From NCBI RefSeq assembly GCF_021533195.1, contig NZ_JAJNKB010000009.1, positions 123,876 through 187,875 on the forward strand: DNA of 64,000 nt, given 5' to 3'. A program made the translations under genes and the position numbers. Numbering within the stretch: position 1 is the stretch's first letter; each line of letters begins with the position of its first letter. This DNA is from Portibacter marinus (GTDB lineage Bacteria > Bacteroidota > Bacteroidia > Chitinophagales > Saprospiraceae). Shown here piece after piece: positions 35,784 to 44,095 of the stretch. A model generated the notes under the pieces. It ran no database searches, was not told the DNA's origin, and saw nothing but the letters and a program-made list of their open reading frames with translations.

Positions 35784-36366
35784 AAGATCTTGTTGATCGA
35801 CCAGAGCCGTAACCTGAGCGACCAGTCGATGATGGCCTTGGACTACGTACCGTACGGCGTGTAGCTGTGTTCGTCATTCTCGTGCGTCCAGTCTGAGATC
35901 TGTTATAAGCATCGGTTGAAGCATAGGCACTACGATTGATTCCAGTACCCATTGGCCTGCCTAACCAATAGCCAAGCAAACCATAATGAATAGCTGTGCT
36001 GATACCACTCCTTCTTCTGTACTCTTTGTTTTCACTCTGAATGGTAGTATCTACCACAGCGATTTGCTGCAGTGTGAAAGTATCCTTAGCGCCATCCAGA
36101 TAGGTGGCAATGATTCTAGAATCCTCCTTAGCCGTAACTACTTCTTCATTTGTTATTTTAAAGACTTCAGGTTCTACCTCCTTTAATTGGGTGATGACTC
36201 CTTCAGTAGGCTCCTGTACTGTAGACTCTATGTATACAGTATCTCCTTCATTAGGCTTACCTGACTCATCGTTGTTCTTTTTACCGACCATGTAAAAAAC
36301 AAGTACGGCTATGCCGATGAGATACCATTTATATTGTCCGAAAAAACTCTGCTGACGTTGTTCCAT
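35773..36366 (-). CDS. Membrane-anchored protein with Arg/Ser/Gly/Tyr tail ending in Gly-Gly (DUF1190/YgiB-like context)
   Basis: A 197-residue protein with one N-terminal transmembrane helix (~14-27, YLIGIAVLVFYMVG), a soluble region (~40-115) and a low-complexity basic tail from ~130 onward. The C-terminus is SGYGSGRSTRSYGG. In E. coli the ATP-grasp ligases YgiC and YjfC are encoded beside DUF1190 proteins (YgiB, YjfM), and this gene holds the same position. Sequence similarity to YgiB cannot be shown by eye. I infer that its C-terminal Gly-Gly carboxylate is a candidate substrate for the ligase encoded immediately downstream (11-bp overlap). It is the first gene of the operon, 60 bp from the divergent aminopropyltransferase gene. 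Confidence 0.75.
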   Translation of the reverse strand: MEQRQQSFFGQYKWYLIGIAVLVFYMVGKKNNDESGKPNEGDTVYIESTVQEPTEGVITQLKEVEPEVFKITNEEVVTAKEDSRIIATYLDGAKDTFTLQQIAVVDTTIQSENKEYRRRSGISTAIHYGLLGYWLGRPMGTGINRSAYASTDAYNRSQTGRTRMTNTATRRTVRSPRPSSTGRSGYGSGRSTRSYGG

Positions 36367-36372
36367 TCTTTA

Positions 36373-36403
36373 TTTTTTTGTAAAACTAATTATAATACCT
36401 TTG
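36373..36403 (+). promoter_or_regulatory. Candidate promoter of the membrane aminopropyltransferase gene
   Basis: TACCTTTG at 36396-36403 matches the Bacteroidota -7 element TAnnTTTG. A T run at 36373-36380 (including TTTG) supplies a -33 region with 15-19 bp spacing. The 59-bp divergent gap must also hold the minus-strand promoter, so the two units could be co-regulated. Confidence 0.45.
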
Positions 36404-36425
36404 TTTTCTAAATTTACATCTGTTT

Positions 36426-37970
36426 TTGCCAAGTATCAAATCACAGAAACGATTCCTCTTATTTTCTACTTTGATTGTCGGAATGTGTTCCATCATCTAT
36501 GAGTTGTTGATAAGCACAGTATCATCCTATTTCCTGGGCGACAGTGTTCGGCAATTTTCCATCATTATTGGATTCTACCTGGCTGCCATGGGTTTTGGTA
36601 GTTGGTTGTCCCGGTTTTTTACGAGAAACCTGATGTTTTCATTTATCTGGATCGAATTAACTCTAGGAATTATTGGTGCTTTTTCAGTGCCGTTATGCTA
36701 TCTCTACTTTTCATTTGCCGACTATACAGGTTTTAACATATTTGTTCTGGGTTTGGTTTTCATCATTGGGACTTTAACAGGTCTTGAGGTTCCTATTTTA
36801 ACGAGATTGTTGCAGCGGGACCAACTTGAATCTCAAGAACTCTCGGATGTATTGACGCTTGATTACCTGGGCGCGTTAGTGGCTACTCTTATCTTTCCCT
36901 TTATTCTCATTCCCTTTATGGGCGTTTATAAATCCTCTTTACTGTTTGGTTTTCTCAATGTTTCTATTGGCCTTTCTAATTTTGTATTTTTTAGGTCAAT
37001 GGTGCCCGGTGGGAAGCATCGAGATGTCATATTATGGATCGTCAGTCTGGCATTTATCGCTTTAATTGCATTTGCAAGTTTTCGGGCCAATGAGTTTATT
37101 GAGCACTGGAACAGTACTGTCTTTAAGCATCCGGTCGTATACAATGAAGCAACGTCCTACCAAAATGTGGTTCTCACAGATAATGGTGAAGAATTTAGAC
37201 TCTATCTGAACTCCGCCATTCAGTTTTCGTCAAGAGATGAATACAGGTACCATGAAGCATTGGTGCACGTTGGTGCTATGCAGATTACTCAAGTTCGTCA
37301 AGTGGCCATATTAGGAGGTGGGGAAGGATTGGCCTTACGAGAAGTGCTCAAATATCCTGAACTGGAAAGTGTAGTTGTAGTAGAATTAGATCCGGAAATA
37401 GTACGGATATCCAAGGAGTTTGTGAACATCCGAACCCTGAATGAAGATGCTTTTAGCGATGATCGGGTGAAAGTGGTTAATGAAGATGCCTTTGTTTGGT
37501 TAATGGAAAACAAGACTAAATTCGATCTTATCATTGCAGATTTGCCAGACCCAACCACTGAAAGCTTAAGCCGACTATATTCCATTTCATTCTATCACCT
37601 TGTCCAGAATGCTTTAAACTCAAATGGATTATTTGTCACACAGGCTACCAGTCCGGAATTAAGTCCAAATGCATTCAAATCCATAGAAATAACATTAGAA
37701 GAGGCTGGCTTCAAGTATGTTTATCCATATAGCATCAATGTTCCTTCCTTCGGAAATTGGGGATTTCTTTTGGCTTCCATGGAGCCTTTAGCATTTAATA
37801 TGAGAGGCGAATTGGATCTTAAATTTATAGAGGATGAAAGCTTTCAACACATCTTTTACTTCCCACCGGATTTGCTCACAGGTGATGTTGAACCTAATCG
37901 ACTGGATCAACCTGTATTAATAGAGTACTATCTTAATCACTGGCGAGATTTGAATACAGAGAAAAAATAA
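36426..37970 (+). CDS. Membrane-embedded polyamine aminopropyltransferase (spermidine synthase family)
   Basis: A 514-residue protein whose N-terminal ~220 residues form about seven transmembrane helices (for example FSTLIVGMCSIIYELLIS and IFVLGLVFIIGTLTGLE). The C-terminal ~280 residues are an aminopropyltransferase domain: AILGGGEGLALREVLKYP (~293-310) binds decarboxylated SAM, VVVELDPEIV follows, and IIADLPDPTTE (~370) holds the catalytic Asp region of the DxxDP motif. TTG 36426 is used because the next Met is inside the first helix. It would transfer aminopropyl groups from the SpeD product to putrescine or spermidine at the membrane. It is divergent from the ligase/SpeD operon and ends 3 bp from a convergent lipoprotein gene. 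Confidence 0.9.
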   Translation: MPSIKSQKRFLLFSTLIVGMCSIIYELLISTVSSYFLGDSVRQFSIIIGFYLAAMGFGSWLSRFFTRNLMFSFIWIELTLGIIGAFSVPLCYLYFSFADYTGFNIFVLGLVFIIGTLTGLEVPILTRLLQRDQLESQELSDVLTLDYLGALVATLIFPFILIPFMGVYKSSLLFGFLNVSIGLSNFVFFRSMVPGGKHRDVILWIVSLAFIALIAFASFRANEFIEHWNSTVFKHPVVYNEATSYQNVVLTDNGEEFRLYLNSAIQFSSRDEYRYHEALVHVGAMQITQVRQVAILGGGEGLALREVLKYPELESVVVVELDPEIVRISKEFVNIRTLNEDAFSDDRVKVVNEDAFVWLMENKTKFDLIIADLPDPTTESLSRLYSISFYHLVQNALNSNGLFVTQATSPELSPNAFKSIEITLEEAGFKYVYPYSINVPSFGNWGFLLASMEPLAFNMRGELDLKFIEDESFQHIFYFPPDLLTGDVEPNRLDQPVLIEYYLNHWRDLNTEKK

Positions 37971-37973
37971 TAA

Positions 37974-38324
37974 CTAAGGACATGGTTGTTGTGATAAATT
38001 CAGTAGATTTAGACTGTTCAGATCAATAAATTCGTTTTCTAAGACAACCTCAAACCGATCAGTAGTAGGGCATCCACAAGCATAACAAGTCGAGGATCTA
38101 AATCCCTGAATGAGTGTTACTGATTGAATGCCCATGCCTTTGGATTCCAGAAACGCTTTCATTTTCATTTCTTGGTCTATGGGCAGATCGCTTTCTGGTA
38201 TGTGATTCGACCATTCATCCAAGCCACATGACCTCCGGTCAAAAGAAGCACACAAGTGCTCTTTTTCTGATAGACTGCAAGAGCCCATAAACACTAAAAT
38301 GAAAAAGGCTATGAAATATCTCAC
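37974..38324 (-). CDS. Small Cys-rich lipoprotein, paralogue 1
   Basis: A 116-residue lipoprotein (LVFMGSC, lipid-anchored Cys ~16). The mature part shares a pattern with the next two genes: FDRRSCGLDEW, a KMKAFLESKG helix, a TCYACGC cysteine knot followed by DRFEVVL, and a Leu-rich NLLNL-x-Cys end. The six or more cysteines suggest disulfides or metal binding in the periplasm. The family is not recognised. It is the last of three tandem copies; its start codon abuts the stop of the second (0 bp apart). Confidence 0.78.
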   Translation of the reverse strand: MRYFIAFFILVFMGSCSLSEKEHLCASFDRRSCGLDEWSNHIPESDLPIDQEMKMKAFLESKGMGIQSVTLIQGFRSSTCYACGCPTTDRFEVVLENEFIDLNSLNLLNLSQQPCP

Positions 38325-38711
38325 TTAGAGGTTATTACAAGCTGCTTCTTCGAAGTTAAGTAATTCTAACTCTTCCAGGATATTGACATCTTCTTCGTCC
38401 ACTATCTGAATAAAGAACCGATCGCCCTGAGGACAAACTACACATGCCTCACAAACAAATTCATGGAAATTCTGTACCAAAGTTATGTCTTCGATATCTA
38501 TGCCTTTATCTTCCAGATAGGCTTTCATCTTGGTTTCCTGGTCATCAGCAGAATCACCTAGTGGCACGATATCTGACCATTCGTCTCCATCACATTGTCT
38601 TCTATCAAATTCATAGCAGAGATCGTTATCGTGATGATCTCGAAGGCAATCACACTGAACGAAAATATTGCTTATTAAGAAAAGGGCTACTATTAAAAAA
38701 GTGTTTTTCAT
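38325..38711 (-). CDS. Small Cys-rich exported protein, paralogue 2
   Basis: A 128-residue protein with an N-terminal signal (FLIVALFLISNIFVQC). The cysteine at the end of the signal is preceded by Gln instead of the usual Gly/Ala/Ser, so lipidation is less certain than in its paralogues. The shared pattern is clear: FDRRQCDGDEW, KMKAYLEDKGIDIEDITL, CEACVVCPQGDRF and LELLNFEEAAC. It is the closest match to paralogue 1, indicating a recent duplication, and is probably co-transcribed with it. Confidence 0.78.
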   Translation of the reverse strand: MKNTFLIVALFLISNIFVQCDCLRDHHDNDLCYEFDRRQCDGDEWSDIVPLGDSADDQETKMKAYLEDKGIDIEDITLVQNFHEFVCEACVVCPQGDRFFIQIVDEEDVNILEELELLNFEEAACNNL

Positions 38712-38810
38712 AATCTTACATTTTACTACATAGACGGAGATAAAGACAAAAACGTTTGATGAGAATGTAAAATTTTTAGGTTTTTCTATGTAAAATCTTA
38801 TAGCACTGAA

Positions 38811-39155
38811 TTAATCACAATTGTAGTAGCTGAGTTCTAATAAATCCAAATTTAAGAGTCGCTCTAAATTCTCTTCATCTAATTTCATCTGTATAAGATG
38901 GTTTCCAACACAAGTGTGGCACCCTCTGCATCCTCCACCGGAATCCTCGAAAGTCAATTCTTCAAAATCAATATTGATATTTCTAAGAAAGAACCCCATT
39001 TTAGCGATTTTCTCATCCTCTGTATCGCCCTTCTGATAGTTTTCTGCCCATGGATCGGTATCACACTCCCTCGAATAAAACTGAATGCAATGAAACTTCT
39101 TCTTAGAGCACGCGATCGATCCTGCTATGACTAAAAATAGAATTAACTTTTTCAT
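38811..39155 (-). CDS. Small Cys-rich lipoprotein, paralogue 3
   Basis: A 114-residue lipoprotein (VIAGSIAC, Cys ~16). It is the most diverged of the three: FYSRECDTDPW replaces FDRRxC-x2-DEW, KMGFFLRNINIDFEELTF matches the helix, and CRGCHTC gives a three-cysteine cluster. LLNLDLLELSYYNC ends the protein. The 99-bp gap to paralogue 2 and lower similarity suggest it is the older copy or has its own expression. Confidence 0.76.
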   Translation of the reverse strand: MKKLILFLVIAGSIACSKKKFHCIQFYSRECDTDPWAENYQKGDTEDEKIAKMGFFLRNINIDFEELTFEDSGGGCRGCHTCVGNHLIQMKLDEENLERLLNLDLLELSYYNCD

Positions 39156-39188
39156 GTTGACGTAAATGGTGAACTACAAACTTTTTAT

Positions 39189-40148
39189 TTAGATCCTGCT
39201 TTCTACCTTGTACTGACTTCGTCTGGGGTTGTTTTGATTGATCAGTTCGGCCAAAAATCCAACCAGAAAGAGCATGGTTCCCAAGATAATAATCGTGAGC
39301 GCTATATAAAAATAGGGATTGTCTGTTACCAGAGTGGTTTGCATCTGATTACTAAGTCGGTAGATTTTAACACCACCGATGTATAAAGCAACCACAAAGC
39401 CCATAAAGAATAAAAAAGTACCCAGTAAGCCAAAAAAATGCATTGGTGCTTTACCAAATCGACCAATAAATGAGATGGATATAATGTCTAAGAATCCATT
39501 GATTGCCCGTTTTAAACCAGTAAACTTGCTGGATCCATACTTTCTGGCTTGGTGCTGGACCACTTTTTCTCCAATCTTTGTAAATCCTTCCCACTTTGCG
39601 ATAACCGGTATATATCGATGCATTTCACCATAAACTTCGATATTTTTCACTACTTCATTTTTATAAGCTTTCAGACCACAATTAAAATCGTGGAGTTTTA
39701 TACCACTCATACGACGGGTGAAAGCATTAAAAAATTTGGAGGGAACAGTCTTAGAAATAGGGTCATGTCTTTTCTTCTTCCATCCTGATACCAGATCATA
39801 ATTATCTTCCATAACCATTCTGTATAACTCGGGAATCTCTTCAGGGCTGTCTTGAAGATCGGCGTCCATAGTAATCACTATATCACCTGTTGCTGCTTCA
39901 AATCCAACATTCAGCGCAGCTGATTTTCCATAATTTCGTCGAAACTTAATCCCCCTTACATTGGAGTCTTTTTCCTTTATATCCAGTATGACCTCCCATG
40001 ACTTATCAGTACTGCCATCATCCACTAAGATAATTTCATAACTGAATGCTTTTTCCTCACAGACTCTTTTGATCCAGGAACATAATTCAGGAAGACTCTC
40101 TTCTTCATTCAAAAGGGGTACTACTATGGATATATCAACTCTGTCCAC
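39189..40148 (-). CDS. Family 2 glycosyltransferase with two C-terminal membrane helices
   Basis: A 319-residue membrane-bound glycosyltransferase of the DPM1/ArnC/GtrB type. The GT-A domain (residues 1-~230) has VVPLLNEEESL, ILVDDGSTDKSW, the DxD motif in TMDADLQDSPEEI and KRRHDP-like basic loops. Two transmembrane helices (~236-257 and ~280-302) anchor the C-terminus. The family moves a sugar from a nucleotide donor to undecaprenyl phosphate, or modifies lipid A or a glycan. The start is GTG 40148, overlapping the DUF4199 gene by 14 bp. Confidence 0.9.
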   Translation of the reverse strand: MDRVDISIVVPLLNEEESLPELCSWIKRVCEEKAFSYEIILVDDGSTDKSWEVILDIKEKDSNVRGIKFRRNYGKSAALNVGFEAATGDIVITMDADLQDSPEEIPELYRMVMEDNYDLVSGWKKKRHDPISKTVPSKFFNAFTRRMSGIKLHDFNCGLKAYKNEVVKNIEVYGEMHRYIPVIAKWEGFTKIGEKVVQHQARKYGSSKFTGLKRAINGFLDIISISFIGRFGKAPMHFFGLLGTFLFFMGFVVALYIGGVKIYRLSNQMQTTLVTDNPYFYIALTIIILGTMLFLVGFLAELINQNNPRRSQYKVESRI

Positions 40149-40656
40149 CAGCTGGATTTTTTCTTTTAATAATTAGTGAAATTAGCGCAGCAATAATGAA
40201 GCCTAAGATAAAGTTTTTTGACAACCCCATCAGCAACCCTTTAATAGTAGGCTGCATCTCTTTCACGTCCATAGCTTTCATGTCTGCCAAATTCTCCTCA
40301 GATAAATTAATTAGTCCGGACATCGACTCCAGTGATTCCACAGCGATTTTCTTCTGGACTTCCAGCAATTCCACATCCGAAGACATTAAAATGAACTGGA
40401 ATATGCTAAAAATGATGACACCTACTACCAAAGTGAGGAAGGTCGGCTGTATGATTTCACTGAAATTGGCAAAACCACCCAATTCTTTTCTTTTTTCTAG
40501 TCCAGCCTTAACCATAAAGGATATAGGGATGGCAAGACTTAATAGCAACCTTAAAGTGGGGCTTAAAAATAATGGTTTGTCAATGAGGTAGAGCACGACA
40601 CCCACTGCAACTGCCACACCTCCAAAAAGTAAACCATTGACAACACCTCTATTCAT
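40135..40656 (-). CDS. DUF4199 family membrane protein
   Basis: A 173-residue inner-membrane protein with four predicted helices: ~6-20 (GLLFGGVAVAVGVVL), ~29-44, ~66-87 (TFLTLVVGVIIFSIFQFIL) and ~150-165 (NFILGFIIAALISLII). This is the topology of the Bacteroidota-specific DUF4199 family. ATG 40656 is preferred over the upstream in-frame start at 40689 because it gives the family N-terminus MNRGVVNG. Function is unknown. It overlaps the genes on both sides (8 and 14 bp), forming an operon with the dihydroorotase homologue and the glycosyltransferase. Confidence 0.82.
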   Translation of the reverse strand: MNRGVVNGLLFGGVAVAVGVVLYLIDKPLFLSPTLRLLLSLAIPISFMVKAGLEKRKELGGFANFSEIIQPTFLTLVVGVIIFSIFQFILMSSDVELLEVQKKIAVESLESMSGLINLSEENLADMKAMDVKEMQPTIKGLLMGLSKNFILGFIIAALISLIIKRKNPAGGQS

Positions 40657-41899
40657 TGGGCACAAACTTCTTATTGTTAATGACCCCAAGAACCTTACCT
40701 AGAAAGGATCTATTTAAAAATGGGCTGTTTTTGGATTTCGATTTCACCTCATCATATGTCCAATCTATACCTGGATCGAACATGCAAAGATTAGCTACTG
40801 CGCCTTCTTTAATCTCAGGAATGTCCAGATTCAGAATTTTACGGGGACCGTGGGCAAATTTTTCGATCATCTTACCGATTTCCAACAAGTCCTTTAATTC
40901 AGAAAGTATAGCAGGAAATGCAGTTTCAATACCTATTGCTCCAAAATCTGCGAATGCAAATGATTTTTTCTTTAATTCTTCCTCAAGTGGTTGATGACCA
41001 GATGTAATGGCATCTATTTCGTCATTAATCAATGCTTTTACTAAAGCTCTTCGATCCTTTTCTTCTCTAAGTGGCGGTTTGACTTTCAAATTCACATTGA
41101 ATTCTTCCAGGTCTTCATCAGTATATAAGAGGTTTAAATAACCAACAGTAGCGGAAACCTGAGGTGCTTTCTTAAGAATGTTGATGGCTGACTTCGTCGA
41201 AATGTTGTAGGCGCATAGTACACCTTCGGCATATTCTGAAAGTGTAATGTCCCTTTGGAGTCCTAAAAGTTCAGCCATTTCCGGCAGACCCTCCAGGCCA
41301 AGACTTACACTAACTTCGCCTTCGTGAACTTGGCCAGTTTCAGAAATACTGACCATGTCAGGGTGATTGATAATGACCCCTCCGCTTGCTTTTGTATACT
41401 GAAGTGCTCGCAACATAAGGCCTGCATTGGCAATGGTTTGAATACCATCTGAAAATGCAACCGCTCCATGTTGTACCATGTCGATGAATTCGGTGATATC
41501 TTCTCCCTTAGCATTTTTACTGATGGCTCCGATTGGATAAAAATCAACTACACGCTCAGCGGTGTTATTGATAATAAATTTTATTTCAGATTTCGATTGA
41601 ATAACTGGATTGGTGTTAGGGAAAGGAGCAATTCCTGTATATCCACCGGCACATGCGGCCCTGGTTATGGATTCTAAATCTTCACGGTGTTCCAATCCAG
41701 GCTCACCTACAATTGTTCCGATATCGAAAAATCCTATCGAAACATGCAGATCATCTGATTCGAGGACTTGGTGTCCATTTATATCAATGTTTTCAGCGAT
41801 TCTCTCAATGATGCCATTTTTAATTTCAATGTCAAATCTCTTTTTCTCTTTGTTCCATGAGGGATCCACAATCTTCGCCCTTCTGAGAATCAGCTTCAT
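40649..41899 (-). CDS. Dihydroorotase-like protein, probably non-catalytic
   Basis: A 416-residue amidohydrolase-fold protein with dihydroorotase architecture (GGYTGIAPFPNTNPVI, then KVKPPLREEKDR, DFGAIGIETAFP). The metal-binding HxH at the end of strand 1 is missing: where active enzymes have DxHxHxREPG, this protein has GFFDIGTIVGEPG. The late Asp-x-His motif is also altered (TSGHQPLEEE), and the region between lacks the usual metal-ligand histidines. Such inactive homologues (PyrC' in Pseudomonas) act as structural partners of aspartate carbamoyltransferase, so a role in pyrimidine enzyme assembly is plausible. The catalytic dihydroorotase must be encoded elsewhere. Confidence 0.85.
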   Translation of the reverse strand: MKLILRRAKIVDPSWNKEKKRFDIEIKNGIIERIAENIDINGHQVLESDDLHVSIGFFDIGTIVGEPGLEHREDLESITRAACAGGYTGIAPFPNTNPVIQSKSEIKFIINNTAERVVDFYPIGAISKNAKGEDITEFIDMVQHGAVAFSDGIQTIANAGLMLRALQYTKASGGVIINHPDMVSISETGQVHEGEVSVSLGLEGLPEMAELLGLQRDITLSEYAEGVLCAYNISTKSAINILKKAPQVSATVGYLNLLYTDEDLEEFNVNLKVKPPLREEKDRRALVKALINDEIDAITSGHQPLEEELKKKSFAFADFGAIGIETAFPAILSELKDLLEIGKMIEKFAHGPRKILNLDIPEIKEGAVANLCMFDPGIDWTYDEVKSKSKNSPFLNRSFLGKVLGVINNKKFVPNE

Positions 41900-41960
41900 T
41901 ATCTTTTAATTGTAAGATTATTTGGGGCGAAATTACATAAATTTTATCTGATAGGAGTAA

Positions 41961-43985
41961 TTATGAATTCCGGAAGCGTAAAAGCAATTGTTCTATCGCA
42001 AGAAATACTAAGGCAAGAATTATACACCACTTCCAAAGTACTATACCCTGATCCTTTTCTTCAATGATTTGTGTAAAATTGCTTTGTAGTTGATTGGAGA
42101 AAATATTGACTTCTCCACCAAAAAGTGTGGTAAGATCTGAAGTATTGTAGTAGTCTAGTTCAGATTCCAATTTGTTATAATTAAAGGCAACTTTACGTAT
42201 CACATCATCACCTAAGACGATATCGTAAATGCCAGATTCGGTAATATTGTCTCCCATATTCAATAATACCTGACTTCCGGTGGTGACTTGAGAAGGAATA
42301 AATTCTTGTTCACCTATAACCCGATAGACAATATCAGCGTTTGATTTTTCATTTTCTATTTCTACTATGCGATTACTTCCAATGGTGTAAGCAATAGCTC
42401 CACTGTTGCCAGAGGAAATGGCCATTTTGAAAACCATCGGAACAAATATTTCAGCATTTTGGACCAAATCGTTTACTTCTGTACTTAAAGGGGCTGCACA
42501 AATATATATGTGGCCTGAACCAGAAGTGTACTTGCCCAGATAAGTCGAACCATCTCTGTAAGTTAAAATGGCTTCCTCACCTCGTGATTGAAAATTATTT
42601 AATTTATAAGATCCTGAAACCGAGGGCAATTTGATATTTCTACGCTGACTTTCAAATACATCCTGGAAAATAAATTCATCCGTATTCAAGTTGCCTACTG
42701 ACTTATTAACTTCTTGAAAGTCCTGTAGGCCATTGGCATTAATCTGTCCTAAAAATGAATTGTAATTTGCGATATCAATGTTTCTACCTGGAAAAATCAA
42801 AACATTTCCACCATTGCCAACATAGTCATCGATGGCGGCACTAAGACCAGAACTGACTCTGTTAAGATCATTTAAAATAATGAGCTCGTAATTGTCAAAT
42901 TCGGAGTAGGCCACATTGCTTGCAGATTGGTTTTCTGACTGAATGAACTGGATACCTTGGAAAAGCGCTTCTAAAAAGCGGTTTGTCGCACCCTCATTAA
43001 TGGTTAAGACACGAATGTTTTGCTTAACCTCAAAAGCTATCTTATAATTATCATCAAAGACGATAGGGTAATCTTCAATATTGATTTCAGCGGTATTCCA
43101 CCCAGAAGTAGTCAAAGTAAGATTCGCTGTGTCCAGAATACTGGATCTTGCCTTGATGGACTTGAGCCCTAGCGGCTTGGTTTGATTATCATTATTTACA
43201 CTTAATCTAATCCCCTCTCTATCTTCGTCACTATGGTTGGTCAATTTGATGACCAATTGATTACTTTGATTAATCATAGGCACTTTGGTGGCGAACCAAG
43301 CACTATCGATGGATATATTGATGTCCTGAACAGACTGAAGTGGTATGAAATTCATCTGTTCTGTTGAATCTTGCATTTCAAACTGCTCAGTGACATTTTT
43401 CTGAAAATCGGAAATTTGATAAAATATTTTACTGTCAAATGGTTCTTGATTCAATGCTTGCCTTTGACGATTAAAAACCTGAGATAAGGCATAAACCTCG
43501 GGGCGTTCCTGTACTTCATCGATTTGTGCCAATGCTTCCTCTTTAATAAGCAATCGCTGTTGTGCAGCTGAAAAATCATTGCTCAAAATTTGAAAACGCT
43601 CATCCTCTCCATAGGCAGCAATGATTTCTTGTGCTTTCTGCTTTGCCTTATTCAATAAACTGACGTCATTAGATAGCGCTGACATGGAAAAAGAATTATC
43701 GATGTATATGCTAACCGCTCGCTTTCCCTGCAGTCTTTGGTCTTCAGATGGAAAAAACGGCTGCGCAAAGGCCAAGATCAGAAAAGCCAAGGCCAGTAAT
43801 CTTGTTAATAATATTAAAAGATTTTTGAGCTTATTTCGTGAACTGGTCTCTTCTTTAACCTCTTTAAGAAACCGAACGTTCGTAAAATATACTTTCTTAA
43901 ATCGTCGGAAATAAAATAGGTGAATGATTATTGGTACTGCCAATAACATAAGAGCCCACAAAAAGCCTGGAAACACAAATTGCAT
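41961..43985 (-). CDS. BatA-domain/vWA membrane protein
   Basis: A ~674-residue inner-membrane protein. The N-terminal ~85 residues are a BatA domain with two helices (FLWALMLLAVPIIIHLFYF and LLILLTRLLALAFLILAFA), followed by a vWA domain beginning VSIYIDNSFSMSAL (MIDAS DNSFS, ~residue 97). A long beta-rich extracytoplasmic region of ~500 residues and a final transmembrane helix (IILALVFLAIEQLLL) complete it. ATG 43985 gives the family start MQFVFPGFLWAL; an upstream TTG at 43994 is the alternative. The BatE-like gene at 19153 may work in the same Bat-type complex although it is 20 kb away. Confidence 0.86.
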   Translation of the reverse strand: MQFVFPGFLWALMLLAVPIIIHLFYFRRFKKVYFTNVRFLKEVKEETSSRNKLKNLLILLTRLLALAFLILAFAQPFFPSEDQRLQGKRAVSIYIDNSFSMSALSNDVSLLNKAKQKAQEIIAAYGEDERFQILSNDFSAAQQRLLIKEEALAQIDEVQERPEVYALSQVFNRQRQALNQEPFDSKIFYQISDFQKNVTEQFEMQDSTEQMNFIPLQSVQDINISIDSAWFATKVPMINQSNQLVIKLTNHSDEDREGIRLSVNNDNQTKPLGLKSIKARSSILDTANLTLTTSGWNTAEINIEDYPIVFDDNYKIAFEVKQNIRVLTINEGATNRFLEALFQGIQFIQSENQSASNVAYSEFDNYELIILNDLNRVSSGLSAAIDDYVGNGGNVLIFPGRNIDIANYNSFLGQINANGLQDFQEVNKSVGNLNTDEFIFQDVFESQRRNIKLPSVSGSYKLNNFQSRGEEAILTYRDGSTYLGKYTSGSGHIYICAAPLSTEVNDLVQNAEIFVPMVFKMAISSGNSGAIAYTIGSNRIVEIENEKSNADIVYRVIGEQEFIPSQVTTGSQVLLNMGDNITESGIYDIVLGDDVIRKVAFNYNKLESELDYYNTSDLTTLFGGEVNIFSNQLQSNFTQIIEEKDQGIVLWKWCIILALVFLAIEQLLLRFRNS

Positions 43986-44095
43986 AAGCGGCAAAAATAG
44001 AATATTAAATTACTAGAATAAACAATAGTTATCAATTATTATATTAAAAGACCTAAATCGCTATTTTCGCGATCAGAAACTCAAAAATTGCAAAC

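Noticed and set aside
40135..40656. DUF350 partner of the polyamine ligase
   Set aside because: The four-helix protein here matches DUF4199 by its N-terminus and long loop, and it is operonic with the dihydroorotase homologue, 4 kb from the ligase.
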